64,000 nucleotides of DNA from Corallococcus sp. EGB (GTDB taxonomy: Bacteria > Myxococcota > Myxococcia > Myxococcales > Myxococcaceae). The stretch lies in NCBI RefSeq assembly GCF_019968905.1, contig NZ_CP079946.1, positions 8,343,356 to 8,407,355 of the forward strand, given 5' to 3'. This document shows, one piece after another, positions 34,080 to 42,546 of this stretch; the first letter of the stretch is position 1; every line of letters begins with the position of its first letter. The notes beneath the pieces are model-generated. The model had not been told where the DNA came from and made no database searches. It worked only from the letters and a program-made list of their open reading frames with translations. Both the position numbers and the translations under genes were made by a program.

Positions 34080-35132
34080 CTACAGCGAATACGTCGCGTA
34101 GCAGGTGCCCATGGGCCCCACGCCCGTGGTGTCCGCGCCCGGCGCATCCCGCCACACGCCTTCCGCGCCGCACTGCTGCCAGAGCGTGCTCGTCACCTGC
34201 ACGCAGGTGCGCACGGGCACGCCGCGGCCCAGGCGCGTGGAGACGCAGTACGGGAAGGACACGTTGCAGTTGGACGGCTTCGTGGCCGTGCCGCCCATGA
34301 AGACGCCCTGCGAGCACTGGCGCCACAGCGCGTCCGAGGAGCTCTGCACGCACGAGCCCTCCGGCACCGTGGCGTCCACCGTGCCGGAGTAGCAGCCCTC
34401 CTCGGTGGGGAGCGTCCACGGGTACGCCGTCTTGTAGCGGTTGTAGATGGACGCCATCAGCGACGAGCCGCCCACCGTGGTGCGGCCGCATTGGATGGCG
34501 TACGCGCCCACCCAGGGCGTGTACGTGTAGAGCGCCGCGGTGGCGTTGTTCACCGGCTTCACCGAGCACGGGTCCGACGTGGACTTCGTCACCCCTACCT
34601 TCCAGCCGGAGATGGTGGCGCGGCCCGCCTCCAGGTCGGTGAGGTAGCCGCGCATCTTCTTCGCCGCGCACTCCACCTGCTTGCCGAAGCCCACGTATTG
34701 CGCGTCACAGCCGCTGCCGTCCGGACAGCCGCAGCCGGTGGCCTTGCTCAGGTTGGTGGACGTGCCGCTCTGGATGAGGCTGGACTCGCCCTGGATGCGC
34801 GCCAGCATGTAGAGCGGGCTGATGTTGGACGCGCGCGAGCGCTCCACGATGAGCGTCGCCGCCGTCTTGCCGTAGGCCGGGTCCGTGTAGCCCGCCAGGT
34901 ACGAGCCCTGCTGCTGGAGGAACGCCTGCACCTGGGCCGGCGTGATGCCCATCCCGCCCGTGACGTCCGAGTCCTCCAGCAGGCGATTCATGTCGTACTT
35001 CGTCGTCGCCTCCTGGAGCACCTGTCCGGTCAGCTCGTCGATGACGGGCGCGGGGGGTTCGGTTTCATCCAGGGGACCGCAGCCGGCCGCCAGCAGCGCC
35101 GGTATCAGCAGCACGCACAAACGGAGCTTCAT
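34080..35132 (-). CDS. Lipoprotein with lysozyme-like domain (predicted)
   Basis: A 350-residue lipoprotein (signal MKLRLCVLLIPALLAAGC). The middle part, ITPAQVQAFLQQQGSYLAGY through ASNISPLYMLARIQGESSLI, resembles glucosaminidase/lysozyme-like folds where a Glu after a helix is catalytic; the E in IQGESSLI is a candidate. A cysteine-rich C-terminal part has repeated SDALWRQC / STLWQQCG segments that look like two copies of a small disulfide module. It may bind or cut peptidoglycan; the evidence is structural resemblance only. ATG 35132 gives the clean signal peptide. Confidence 0.65.
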   Translation of the reverse strand: MKLRLCVLLIPALLAAGCGPLDETEPPAPVIDELTGQVLQEATTKYDMNRLLEDSDVTGGMGITPAQVQAFLQQQGSYLAGYTDPAYGKTAATLIVERSRASNISPLYMLARIQGESSLIQSGTSTNLSKATGCGCPDGSGCDAQYVGFGKQVECAAKKMRGYLTDLEAGRATISGWKVGVTKSTSDPCSVKPVNNATAALYTYTPWVGAYAIQCGRTTVGGSSLMASIYNRYKTAYPWTLPTEEGCYSGTVDATVPEGSCVQSSSDALWRQCSQGVFMGGTATKPSNCNVSFPYCVSTRLGRGVPVRTCVQVTSTLWQQCGAEGVWRDAPGADTTGVGPMGTCYATYSL

Positions 35133-35261
35133 CTCGCACACCTCGGGGGAAGGGGAACCCGGCTGTTAGCCGGTGGGGCAGGCGAGACTCAAGACTTTCA
35201 AGGAAATTAAGAATAAGCCCCCAGCGCGGAGGAAGAGGGGCGGAGTAGAGTTCTGGACATC

Positions 35262-36578
35262 ATGCGGACCCCTGCCCTGTCTCGTCGGAAGTGTTGGCCG
35301 TTCCTCGCCGCGGGCCTCCTGGCCGTGGCGGGCTGTTCGGATTCGAGTGCGCCCGGTGGAGAGCCGGGGCCGGGCACGGACGGGCCCGGGGTGACGCCGG
35401 GCGACGGCTCCGAGTGCCAGGGCGCGAAGTTCCTCACCACGCTGGGCAGGAGCACGGTGCTGGTGGGCGCGCAGATGGAGGACGCCACCGCGAAGGCCGC
35501 GCCCTTCGACGTGCGCTACCTCTACCTCGCGGCGGGCCTGTTCGACTCGAAGGACGCGTGCGGCTCGTGCGCGTCCGGGTGCACGTCCGACGGCGCGTCG
35601 TGCTCCAACAGCGGCGGCGGCTGCGGGTGGTGGGGCTGCTGGCAGTACGACCAGGAGCCGCCCGGCGCCTACGTGCGCGACTTCATCAAGGCCGCGCAGG
35701 CCAACGGGCAGCTCCCCTTCATCACCTACTACGAGGCCTATCAGGCCAGCGGCTTCGCCGAGGGCCAGGAGCAGCTGAAGGCGCTCAACGACCCGGCGTT
35801 CCTGGGGCGCTACCTCGCGGACTGGCGGTTCCTCTTGAAGCAGGTGGGCCAGGAGAAGGCACTGCTGCAAATCGAGCCGGACATGTGGGCCTACCTCCAG
35901 TTCTTCCCCAACGACGGCCGGGCGCAGTCCACGCCGGTGGCGGTGAAGGCGGCGAACCCCACGGACTGCGGCAGCCAGGAGAACAACGGCGCGGGCCTGG
36001 GCAGGTGCATGATCGCCATGGTGCGCAAGTACGCGCCCAACGCGAAGGTGGGCCTGCACGCGAGCGCGTGGGCGACGAAGACGGACGTGTCCCAGAACAC
36101 GGACGCGTCGTTCGACGTGGCGGGCGAGGCGAACAAGGTCGCGGACTTCCTCCTCTCCGTGGGCGCGGGCGACACGGACTTCGTCACGGTGGAGGCGTCC
36201 GACCGCGACGCAGGCTGGTACGAGAAGACGACGGGCAGCGCAGCCTGGTGGGATCCGGAGAACCACAAGCTGCCGCACTTCCACCAGGCGCTCAGCTGGG
36301 CGAAGGCCGTGTCCACGCGGCTCGGCAAGCCGCACATCTGGTGGCAGCTGCCGGTGGGCAACATGAGCCTGCCCAACAGCGGCAAGCAGTGGCGCGACAA
36401 CCGCGTGGACTACTTCCTCACCCACCCGGGTGAAGTGGCCGCCGCGGGCGGCGTGGGCATGCTCTTCGGTGCCGGCAACAACGAGCAGACCACGCCGGAG
36501 ACGGACAACGGCAACCTGCTCAAGCGCGTGAAGGCGTACAAGGACGCGGGCGGCCAGGCCGCGTGCGTGAAGAACTGA
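35262..36578 (+). CDS. Lipoprotein with TIM-barrel glycoside-hydrolase-like domain
   Basis: A 438-residue protein with lipoprotein signal (LAAGLLAVAGC) and a Pro/Gly linker to about residue 50. The rest reads as a TIM barrel: FDVRYLYLAAGLFDS, LPFITYYEAYQ, LLQIEPDMWAY (a likely catalytic Glu), AKVGLHASAW, DFVTVEASDRDAGW (a second acidic site) and PHIWWQLPVGNM. A Cys/Gly insert (CGSCASGCTSDGASCSNSG) sits near residue 103. It resembles secreted hydrolases of polysaccharides but I cannot place it in a known GH family. It would act outside the cytoplasm, attached to a membrane. Confidence 0.68.
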   Translation: MRTPALSRRKCWPFLAAGLLAVAGCSDSSAPGGEPGPGTDGPGVTPGDGSECQGAKFLTTLGRSTVLVGAQMEDATAKAAPFDVRYLYLAAGLFDSKDACGSCASGCTSDGASCSNSGGGCGWWGCWQYDQEPPGAYVRDFIKAAQANGQLPFITYYEAYQASGFAEGQEQLKALNDPAFLGRYLADWRFLLKQVGQEKALLQIEPDMWAYLQFFPNDGRAQSTPVAVKAANPTDCGSQENNGAGLGRCMIAMVRKYAPNAKVGLHASAWATKTDVSQNTDASFDVAGEANKVADFLLSVGAGDTDFVTVEASDRDAGWYEKTTGSAAWWDPENHKLPHFHQALSWAKAVSTRLGKPHIWWQLPVGNMSLPNSGKQWRDNRVDYFLTHPGEVAAAGGVGMLFGAGNNEQTTPETDNGNLLKRVKAYKDAGGQAACVKN

Positions 36579-36612
36579 GCCGCTCCGCCCGGCCTCCCCC
36601 GAGGTCGGCGCG

Positions 36613-36662
36613 CGCGGGGTGGCGGCAGCACTCGCTCAAACGAGTGACTGCCGCGCCCCGCG
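36613..36662 (+). terminator. Long hairpin terminator after the TIM-barrel lipoprotein
   Basis: CGCGGGG-GGCGGCAG-CACTCG (from 36613) pairs with CGAGTG-CTGCCGC-GCCCCGCG (to 36662) around a short CTCAAA loop, with small bulges. The position 35 bases after the stop codon fits a transcription end. Confidence 0.65.
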
Positions 36663-36720
36663 TCCCCTCTCCAACTTGCGCCCGTGAGGGGCGGAAGTCG
36701 CGCCACGCGAGGGAGGAGCG

Positions 36721-37185
36721 ATGACCACCGCTGAATCCCTCTCCGATGTCGAGGCCCTCGACGCCATGGACCCGTGGGACGGCGCGGACGCCCTCCACGA
36801 GCTGGAGGACCTGGCGGATGAGTTCAGCGACCTGGAGGCCTTCGAGGCCGAGGGCTTCGAGGGCGAGCCCTCCGAACCCTCGGGCTTCGAGGACAACGGC
36901 TTCGAGGCGTACGAGGCGGACCCGGCCAGCGGGCTGTACCTGCCGGCCAGCGCCCAACGCCTCGTGTCCGGCCCCGCCGCGGTGACGCTCGCGCGGACGC
37001 TCAACCCGTTCGTCCTGGAGTCGATGGACGCGGATGACGCGGAGGCGTTCCTCCGGAACATCACCCGTCGCGTGCGGAGCGCCGCGCGGTGGGCCTGGCG
37101 GCGGACCACATGGAGGCGGGGGTGCCGCTCCACAACCCGGGGCGCGACGACACCGGGCCGCGCGGCGGCTCCAACCGGGCGCTGA
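36721..37185 (+). CDS. Acidic N-terminal fragment of a surface/peptide-type protein (truncated)
   Basis: The frame starts MTTAESLSDVEALDAMDPWDG behind a strong GGGAGGAG site. Residues 1-~120 are strongly acidic and then read FVLESMDADDAEAFLRNITR, an opening seen in larger myxobacterial proteins with basic helices after it. From about 37085 the composition switches abruptly to Arg/Trp/Thr-rich shadow sequence, because the DNA now encodes part of a DUF4438 gene in another frame. The start is functional-looking, but the gene has lost its body. The 154-residue product may be made but is unlikely to have its old function. Confidence 0.5.
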   Translation: MTTAESLSDVEALDAMDPWDGADALHELEDLADEFSDLEAFEAEGFEGEPSEPSGFEDNGFEAYEADPASGLYLPASAQRLVSGPAAVTLARTLNPFVLESMDADDAEAFLRNITRRVRSAARWAWRRTTWRRGCRSTTRGATTPGRAAAPTGR

Positions 37186-37763
37186 TGTTCTACGCGTGCG
37201 TGGGCAACCGCGCGCGCGTGACGAGCGGCCCCATGGCGGGCGCCGAGGGCACGGTGGTGGGCAAGCACGGCGGCATCAACCACGTCATCGTGGACTTCCC
37301 GCCCGCCGTGAAGCGCCGCCTGTGCATCGGGGACCGCGTGCAGCTGGATGCGCATGGCCAGGGGCTGGAGCTGCCGGACTTCCCGCAGGTGCGCGCGCTG
37401 AACCTGTCGCCCCGGCTGCTGAGGCATTGGGGCGTGAGGACGGAACCGGGGCGGCTGCTCATCCCCGTGACGCACACGGTGCCCGCGGAGCTGATGGGCT
37501 CCGGCCTCGGGCGTTCGGAGGGCGTGCTGGGGGACCTGGTGGCGATATGTCCGTTGGACTACCGCTTCGGACCGTCGCGCCAGCCGGGGACCATCACGGT
37601 GGGAGTGGTGGTGCACTCGGACAGCAAGCTCGCGGGGCACGGGCCCGGGGTGACGCCGTTGCTCATCGGTCCGGGCGAGTGCGGCGGGTGTGCCGGCCGC
37701 AGGCGAACGTGGCGCTCCTGCTCGGGCTGCGCCGCAGGTGGGCCGCCACGGTCCACGCGCTGA
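37089..37763 (+). pseudogene. Truncated DUF4438 gene, broken at both ends
   Basis: The frame reads GLAADHMEAGVPLHN, GNRARVTSGPMAGAEGTVVG, VPAELMGSGLG and TITVGVVVHSDSKLAGHGPG, which match the central and C-terminal blocks of DUF4438, a family of unknown function. The usual N-terminal ~70 residues are missing and the reading begins within the acidic-fragment gene. Near 37675 a frame change separates GVTPLLIGPG from the expected end PQANVALLLGLRR, which is still present one frame over. The join at ~37735 runs directly into an opposite-strand LuxR remnant. Confidence 0.6.
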
Positions 37764-38010
37764 TGTTCAGCTTCGTGGCGTTCTGCTTGTTGCCCCAGCC
37801 CGCGCGAACGCACGAGGCGATCTGCAGCTCGCGCGAGGTGAGCAGCCGAACATCGGACGCGGGCTCCGTCGCGGGCCGCGCGGGCACCAGGTGGTAGCGC
37901 TGTCCGTTGAGGATGAGCTCTCCGGACAGGACGAGGTTCTTCTCTTGCGGAGGCACCGGGTCGCCGGGCTCGGGGACCCCGAGCAGGACATGCTCCCGGG
38001 TGGAAGGGGC
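37733..38010 (-). pseudogene. LuxR-type HTH regulator remnant
   Basis: The minus strand reads REHVLLGVPEPGDPVPPQEK, LSGELILNGQRYHLVPA, then LLTSRELQIASCVRAGWGNKQ and LNISAWTVAAHLRR, the first three helices of a LuxR/GerE DNA-binding domain. It lacks a start codon in this frame and loses the last helix exactly where the DUF4438 remnant ends. It is therefore a broken regulator. The out-of-frame ATG near 38018 suggests a frameshift at the 5' end. Confidence 0.55.
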
Positions 38011-38014
38011 ATCC

Positions 38015-39517
38015 TCATGGCGCGCGGGAGGCCGGGTCCGCCAGTTCGGGAGAGGTGAGGATGCGCCAGACCTCGGTGGCTTCGCGCGAACGACCGGTGG
38101 CGCGCAGGTCCTCCGCGAGGCGCTCGCCCGCGCCTGGGGACTCTGGCCGTTCGCGAGCGAGCGCCACGAGCCGCGCGACGCCTCTGCGGCCCAGGCGCAG
38201 CTCGGCGTGGAAGAGCAGCGCCAGCGCGCGGGCCGAAGCGAAGGGGCCCTCCGGCGCGTCCACGGCGGTCTCCCCCTGGGCGCAGGAGGCCAGCATCGGA
38301 CGGAGCACGTGCGTGACGACGGTTTCGAGCTGCGCCCGTTGCGCGCCGCGCTCCTGGCCGGCCCGGGCCAGCGCCGCGAGCAGCCGCGGGTCCTCCTCGA
38401 ACAGGGCCAGGGTGTCGTGAGTGGCATCGAGCCCCAGTCGCCCCAGGCGCGCTTCGAAGGCCTCGGGCTCGCGCTGCTTCCAGTGGTCGAGCGCGGTGAT
38501 GAGCGCGGGCCCGGACAGCGGCCAGGCCCCCCAGCGGGGTTCACGGCCGGACGGGGCCTCGGAGGTGACGGAGTCGAAGGGGCTTCCGAACCAGGCGAGG
38601 ACGAACTCCAGCGCGCGGGCCTGGGGCTCCGTGAGGCCAGACTCCATGAACTCCGCACGCGAAGGTGCGCACGGGCCGCGCATGGCGACGGTGCCGCGAT
38701 GGGTGGGCCTGCCGCCTTCGTTGCCCAGGAGGATCCGCGCGCCGTCCGGGAAGGTGACCACGTGCCCCTGGAGGCGGAGCTCGTCGCGGGCCGCGCGGAT
38801 GGACGAGCCCGGTGCTTCCGCCTCGCGCGGTGGCGCCTCGGTGAAGGGAGCCGACTCCGAGCGGAGGTGGAGGTTCTCCTCCCGGGTCGTGCGTCCGGGT
38901 TCCCTGAACGGGTCTGCTCCGAAGCGCGCGTAGCGGTTGTTCCTCCGGCATGCACGAAGGGGCGCCGCTTCGGAATCCTTGAACGGGGCTGAGTCAGAGC
39001 GCGCGTGACGGTTCAGCTCGCGGGATGAATGGAGGATCGCCTCCTCGGTCTTCCTGAGCGGGTCTGCTCCGAAGCGCGAGCGCCGGTTCGGACCACGGAC
39101 CGGCCGGTCCGATGCCGCGGGCTCTTGTTCATCGAGCGGGCCTGCTTCCGGAGGGGGCTCCTCGCGGGAAGGGGCGGAGGGATGCGTCGTCCGGGAGGAG
39201 GGCCTGGACTCGACGTGTGGACCGGCACCCGGGCGTGGAGGTCGCGCTCTCTCACGGGCAGCATGGAAATCGGAGTCAGGGGCGTCGGGGGCACGGAGCT
39301 TTGCTCCGGCGGGTGGCACACGACCAGGACGTGGAGGGCGCTCGTCGGTCGTCCGGCCAGCAGGGCCGGAGTCGCGCTGACGTGGCTCCTGCGGCTCCTC
39401 CCGCGAGAAGGGAGCGTCTCTTTCGAGGTCGGAGCCCCAGCGCTCCAGCAAGGACATCACGCCCTGGGAGGCAACGGGCGCACGGTTCCGCTTCCGCCCC
39501 GAATCATCACCAGCCAC
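38015..39517 (-). CDS. Hypothetical protein, 500 aa, with RFGADPxR repeats
   Basis: The N-terminal ~260 residues are disordered, rich in Arg, Pro, Glu and Ser, and include four imperfect units: SRFGADPLRKTE, HARSDSAPFKDSE, YARFGADPFREPG and HLRSESAPFTEA. The C-terminal ~240 residues form an ordered all-alpha region (LTEPQARALEFVLAWFGSPF, TALDHWKQREPEAFEARLGR, RALALLFHAELRLGRRGVAR). No known domain is recognised. The start is GTG 39517, with GGGGAGG five bases upstream, which beats the in-frame ATG at 39457. It may be a scaffold or regulator; nothing shows its partner. Confidence 0.65.
   Translation of the reverse strand: MAGDDSGRKRNRAPVASQGVMSLLERWGSDLERDAPFSREEPQEPRQRDSGPAGRTTDERPPRPGRVPPAGAKLRAPDAPDSDFHAARERARPPRPGAGPHVESRPSSRTTHPSAPSREEPPPEAGPLDEQEPAASDRPVRGPNRRSRFGADPLRKTEEAILHSSRELNRHARSDSAPFKDSEAAPLRACRRNNRYARFGADPFREPGRTTREENLHLRSESAPFTEAPPREAEAPGSSIRAARDELRLQGHVVTFPDGARILLGNEGGRPTHRGTVAMRGPCAPSRAEFMESGLTEPQARALEFVLAWFGSPFDSVTSEAPSGREPRWGAWPLSGPALITALDHWKQREPEAFEARLGRLGLDATHDTLALFEEDPRLLAALARAGQERGAQRAQLETVVTHVLRPMLASCAQGETAVDAPEGPFASARALALLFHAELRLGRRGVARLVALARERPESPGAGERLAEDLRATGRSREATEVWRILTSPELADPASRAP
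38800..39110. repeat. Degenerate intragenic repeats coding SAPF/FGADP units
   Basis: The unit GAACGGGTCTGCTCCGAAGC and close variants occur four times at uneven spacing within the 500-aa gene. Two encode FGADP-type and two encode SAPF-type versions in the same frame. This points to old internal duplication with later divergence. Confidence 0.55.
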
Positions 39518-39704
39518 GGCAACCTCCCCTGCGAACCCGCTTGCCCACGCACAGTAGGAATCGCCCTCGCGCGGGGGAGGTCGGCCCGGAGCAGGACTCC
39601 ACGGTTGAGTCGAGGATGGAGCCGCCACGGCGGACCGTCAGGGCGACAGTGACGTCCTCCCGGAAGGCGGGCCTCGCGCTGGCTCGCCTGCTCTCGGCAC
39701 GCGC

Positions 39705-41399
39705 TCAGAACAGGCGCGAGTACGTGGACGGCGCTCCGGGCCGTGGCGTCCAGCGCTTCGAATCGCGAGGCAGCCACAGAAGCTGGAAGGCGTCCGCACG
39801 CCCTTCGTAGCGCAGCGTGTGCTCGCCTCGGGACAGCGTGAACGCAGGCGTGGTGATGCGCTCGCCGTCGATGAACAGCGCGCCGGTGTCGAGCACGCTC
39901 GCGGGTTGGATGAAGTAGCGGTCGCTGCGCACCGCGAGGAAGTGTTCCTCCAGGGTGCCGGAGTCCAGGGGCACGCGGTAGCGCTGGCCCCACAGGAACA
40001 GGTCGCCGTCGTAGGGCTGGTAGTGCGCGTCGAGGAAGCGGCGCAGCGCGAGGGGAAGGCCGGAGGTGCGCAGGTCGTCCACGCGCATCACACAGCCCTG
40101 CTCCACGAGCACCCGGGGCAGCTCGTCGGACAACAGGCCCGCGAGCGAGCCGCGCAGATACGCGTCCGTGTAGAAGTAGAAGTGCGCGTGCGGCCGGCTC
40201 ACGTAGCCGCCGGAGTTGTCGTAGACGACATCCTCCGGGCCCGTGAGCGCCGCGATGCGCGCGAGCACCTCGCGCTGCCGCGCATTGCCGCCACCGTCCA
40301 GAAGCCTCTCCACCTGGGCGGCCTGAACGGCGAACAGGCCACCCAGTCCCGCGAGCCCCACGGTGCGCCCCACAGGCGTGCGGAGCTGTGTGAGCACCGA
40401 AAGGACGCCACGTGCGGCGAACGGCGCGAGCACGCCCAGCAGGGGCAACAGGCTGTAGGGGAACGGAGCGCGCTGAAGCGCATACGCGCCGAACGTCGCG
40501 GGCACGGCCACGGTCAGGAGCAGGTCGGGCGTGCGCGGATGCTTCCGCAACCGCCGGAACGTGGCGACGAGACCGACGGCGGCGAGGAGGAAGAACGCGG
40601 GCTGTTCCCCCAGGGCGGGCGCCAGGTATTCGCGCCACGAGAAGCCGGGGTAGTGGCGCTGATGCTCGGAAGCCCAGACGAAGCACCACTGCCACCAGGC
40701 GGTCCATGAGCCCGTCACCGTGAGGTACCCGGCCACCGCGCCCGCCGAGGAGGCGATGCCCGCGAAGAAGGCGCGAGGCGCGGCGATGAGCGCGGAAGAA
40801 GCACTCCGGCGAAGCAGGAGGTCCGCCAGGAGCACCCCGGTCACGAGCCCCCCGAAGAAGAGCGCTTTCTGGGAGCCCCATGCGGAGGCGACGAGCAACG
40901 CGCCCGCCAGGAACGACGAACGGACGGTTCCAGGCTGCACGGCCAGCGCCGCGAGCGCTCCCAGGAAGAGCGCGGCGGTGAGCGCATCCGGGCGCACCTC
41001 GGTGGCGAAGCGCAGGAAGCCCGGCGCGCCGAGCAGCATCACCGGAGCCAGGAGCGCGGCGATGCGTCCCTCCCGCCGGTTGAGGAGGAACACGGAGACG
41101 CTCGCTCCCGCGAGCGGCACGAGCATCGCCGCGCGGAGGGCGAGCACGTTGCGCGGATCATCCCCGAGCAGCAGGAACAGCGGCGCCAGCAACTGGTACA
41201 CGAGGGGGAAGTGCACCTCGAAGAAGTCGCGGTACGGCACCTGTCCGTGGGCCAGGAGCCACGCGGAGTGGGCGTACTGGAACTCGTCGATGCTGAACGC
41301 CTTGTGCAGCGCGAGGCGCGCGGCCTGGAGCGCGACCACGCCCAGGACGGCGCCGAGCCCCCACCGCACGGCCCGGGACTCCGTCATCGGCGCCGTCAT
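39705..41399 (-). CDS. GT-C type membrane glycosyltransferase (GT39/PMT-like)
   Basis: A 564-residue protein with about ten membrane helices in the first ~400 residues. FSIDEFQYAHSAWLLAHGQV contains the Asp-Glu pair in the first extracytoplasmic loop that marks lipid-phospho-sugar-dependent GT-C enzymes, and FATEVRPDALTAALFLG is the next conserved loop. The C-terminal ~170 residues are a soluble periplasmic domain. It probably transfers a sugar to a lipid or envelope glycan. The next gene upstream on the same strand is a Kdo hydroxylase, which suggests lipopolysaccharide core modification as a shared theme. Confidence 0.78.
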   Translation of the reverse strand: MTAPMTESRAVRWGLGAVLGVVALQAARLALHKAFSIDEFQYAHSAWLLAHGQVPYRDFFEVHFPLVYQLLAPLFLLLGDDPRNVLALRAAMLVPLAGASVSVFLLNRREGRIAALLAPVMLLGAPGFLRFATEVRPDALTAALFLGALAALAVQPGTVRSSFLAGALLVASAWGSQKALFFGGLVTGVLLADLLLRRSASSALIAAPRAFFAGIASSAGAVAGYLTVTGSWTAWWQWCFVWASEHQRHYPGFSWREYLAPALGEQPAFFLLAAVGLVATFRRLRKHPRTPDLLLTVAVPATFGAYALQRAPFPYSLLPLLGVLAPFAARGVLSVLTQLRTPVGRTVGLAGLGGLFAVQAAQVERLLDGGGNARQREVLARIAALTGPEDVVYDNSGGYVSRPHAHFYFYTDAYLRGSLAGLLSDELPRVLVEQGCVMRVDDLRTSGLPLALRRFLDAHYQPYDGDLFLWGQRYRVPLDSGTLEEHFLAVRSDRYFIQPASVLDTGALFIDGERITTPAFTLSRGEHTLRYEGRADAFQLLWLPRDSKRWTPRPGAPSTYSRLF

Positions 41400-41459
41400 A
41401 CCGCAACGCGCCCCCGGCTTCAGGGTTCATGGAGGCCAGGGGTCCGCCGTGCCGCGGCG

Positions 41460-42398
41460 TCACGCCGCGGCGCGGGCCGGGTGCTCCGCGGGAGCGCGCC
41501 GCAGCAGGTGGTAGGGGGACATCTCCGCATGCCGGCAGCTCGACAGGCGGATGAGGAACGTGTCCACGAGCGCGTACTGGCCGGACAGGCACGCGTGGCT
41601 CACGCCATCGGTGAGCACCATCCAGGCGGAGAAGGGAGGGAACCCGAACTCCTCATACCCGTCTCGCGACGCCTGGAACTCCGGCGTGTCCTTCATGTAG
41701 TTGTGGAAGCGCCGCATCAGCCTGTCATACGGCGACGTGTCGACGACCCGGGCCATGCGCACCCCGAGCCGCGAGGCCCCTTGCAGCAGGCCCGAATACA
41801 TCCGCCCCGCGAGCCCCGGGCTCAGGGAGCGCTCGACGCCGGGCTCGGGCGCCACGCCCGCGGTGGCGCCGTACTGCTGATAGAGCGCCTCGAAGGTCCC
41901 CCGCGTGGCCCAGCGCCGCTCCTCGGTGGGGTGCAGGTTGATGAAGAAGCGCAGGATGCGGTCCCCATGCGTCGCGCCATACGCGCCCGCGTCCACGTGG
42001 ACCAGCTCGTTGCTGGCGTGAGGCTTGAGCTGCCGCCCCTTCTCCTGGAGGGGCCGGAAGCTCGACGTGCCCACGCTCCAGTCCTTCACGAAGCCCGGCA
42101 TCGCCTGCGTGAGGAACTCCGTCACGCGCAGCGAGTGCTCGCGAAGGATGCGGTGCGTGCGCTCCGCGGAGGCGCCCTCGGACGCCAGGCCCACCAGGCG
42201 CTGGGCCTCGGGGTAATAGCTCACGTTCTTGCGCTTCAGCAGCGCCGGCAATTCCTCTCGAAGGAAGGCCGCGTCGCCCGGTGTGGGCAGCGCCACCGGA
42301 CTCTCCGGGAAATAGACGATGCGCCCCTGTTCAAGCGCATCCGACAACGCGGTCGCCCCCGCGCTCTTCAACCGCGCGGCGTCAAAGGTCTCCAGCAT
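41460..42398 (-). CDS. kdoO: Kdo hydroxylase (KdoO family, Fe(II)/2-oxoglutarate)
   Basis: A 312-residue Kdo hydroxylase-family dioxygenase, which converts Kdo to Ko in the lipopolysaccharide inner core. The iron site is expected in ELVHVDAGAYGATHGDRILR (H134, D136) and FFINLHP follows. IVYFPESPVAL, KRKNVSYYPEAQRLVGL and FVKDWSVGTSSFRPLQ are family blocks. ATG 42398 is used since the longer frame adds no family sequence and a G-rich ribosome site precedes it. Its natural partner is the lipopolysaccharide core made elsewhere in the genome. Confidence 0.85.
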   Translation of the reverse strand: MLETFDAARLKSAGATALSDALEQGRIVYFPESPVALPTPGDAAFLREELPALLKRKNVSYYPEAQRLVGLASEGASAERTHRILREHSLRVTEFLTQAMPGFVKDWSVGTSSFRPLQEKGRQLKPHASNELVHVDAGAYGATHGDRILRFFINLHPTEERRWATRGTFEALYQQYGATAGVAPEPGVERSLSPGLAGRMYSGLLQGASRLGVRMARVVDTSPYDRLMRRFHNYMKDTPEFQASRDGYEEFGFPPFSAWMVLTDGVSHACLSGQYALVDTFLIRLSSCRHAEMSPYHLLRRAPAEHPARAAA

Positions 42399-42546
42399 GT
42401 TCCCCCCCAGGGAATTGACATCAGGAATCAGGACTCCTGAGCGGGGCGACGCAACCAAGCGTGCGCCGCAACGTCAAGCGCGAAGCCGCGCGAGGATGTG
42501 GGTCAGTGGACGTCAAGCCTGAGCGCATGCCGCCGGGCGCCCCGCC

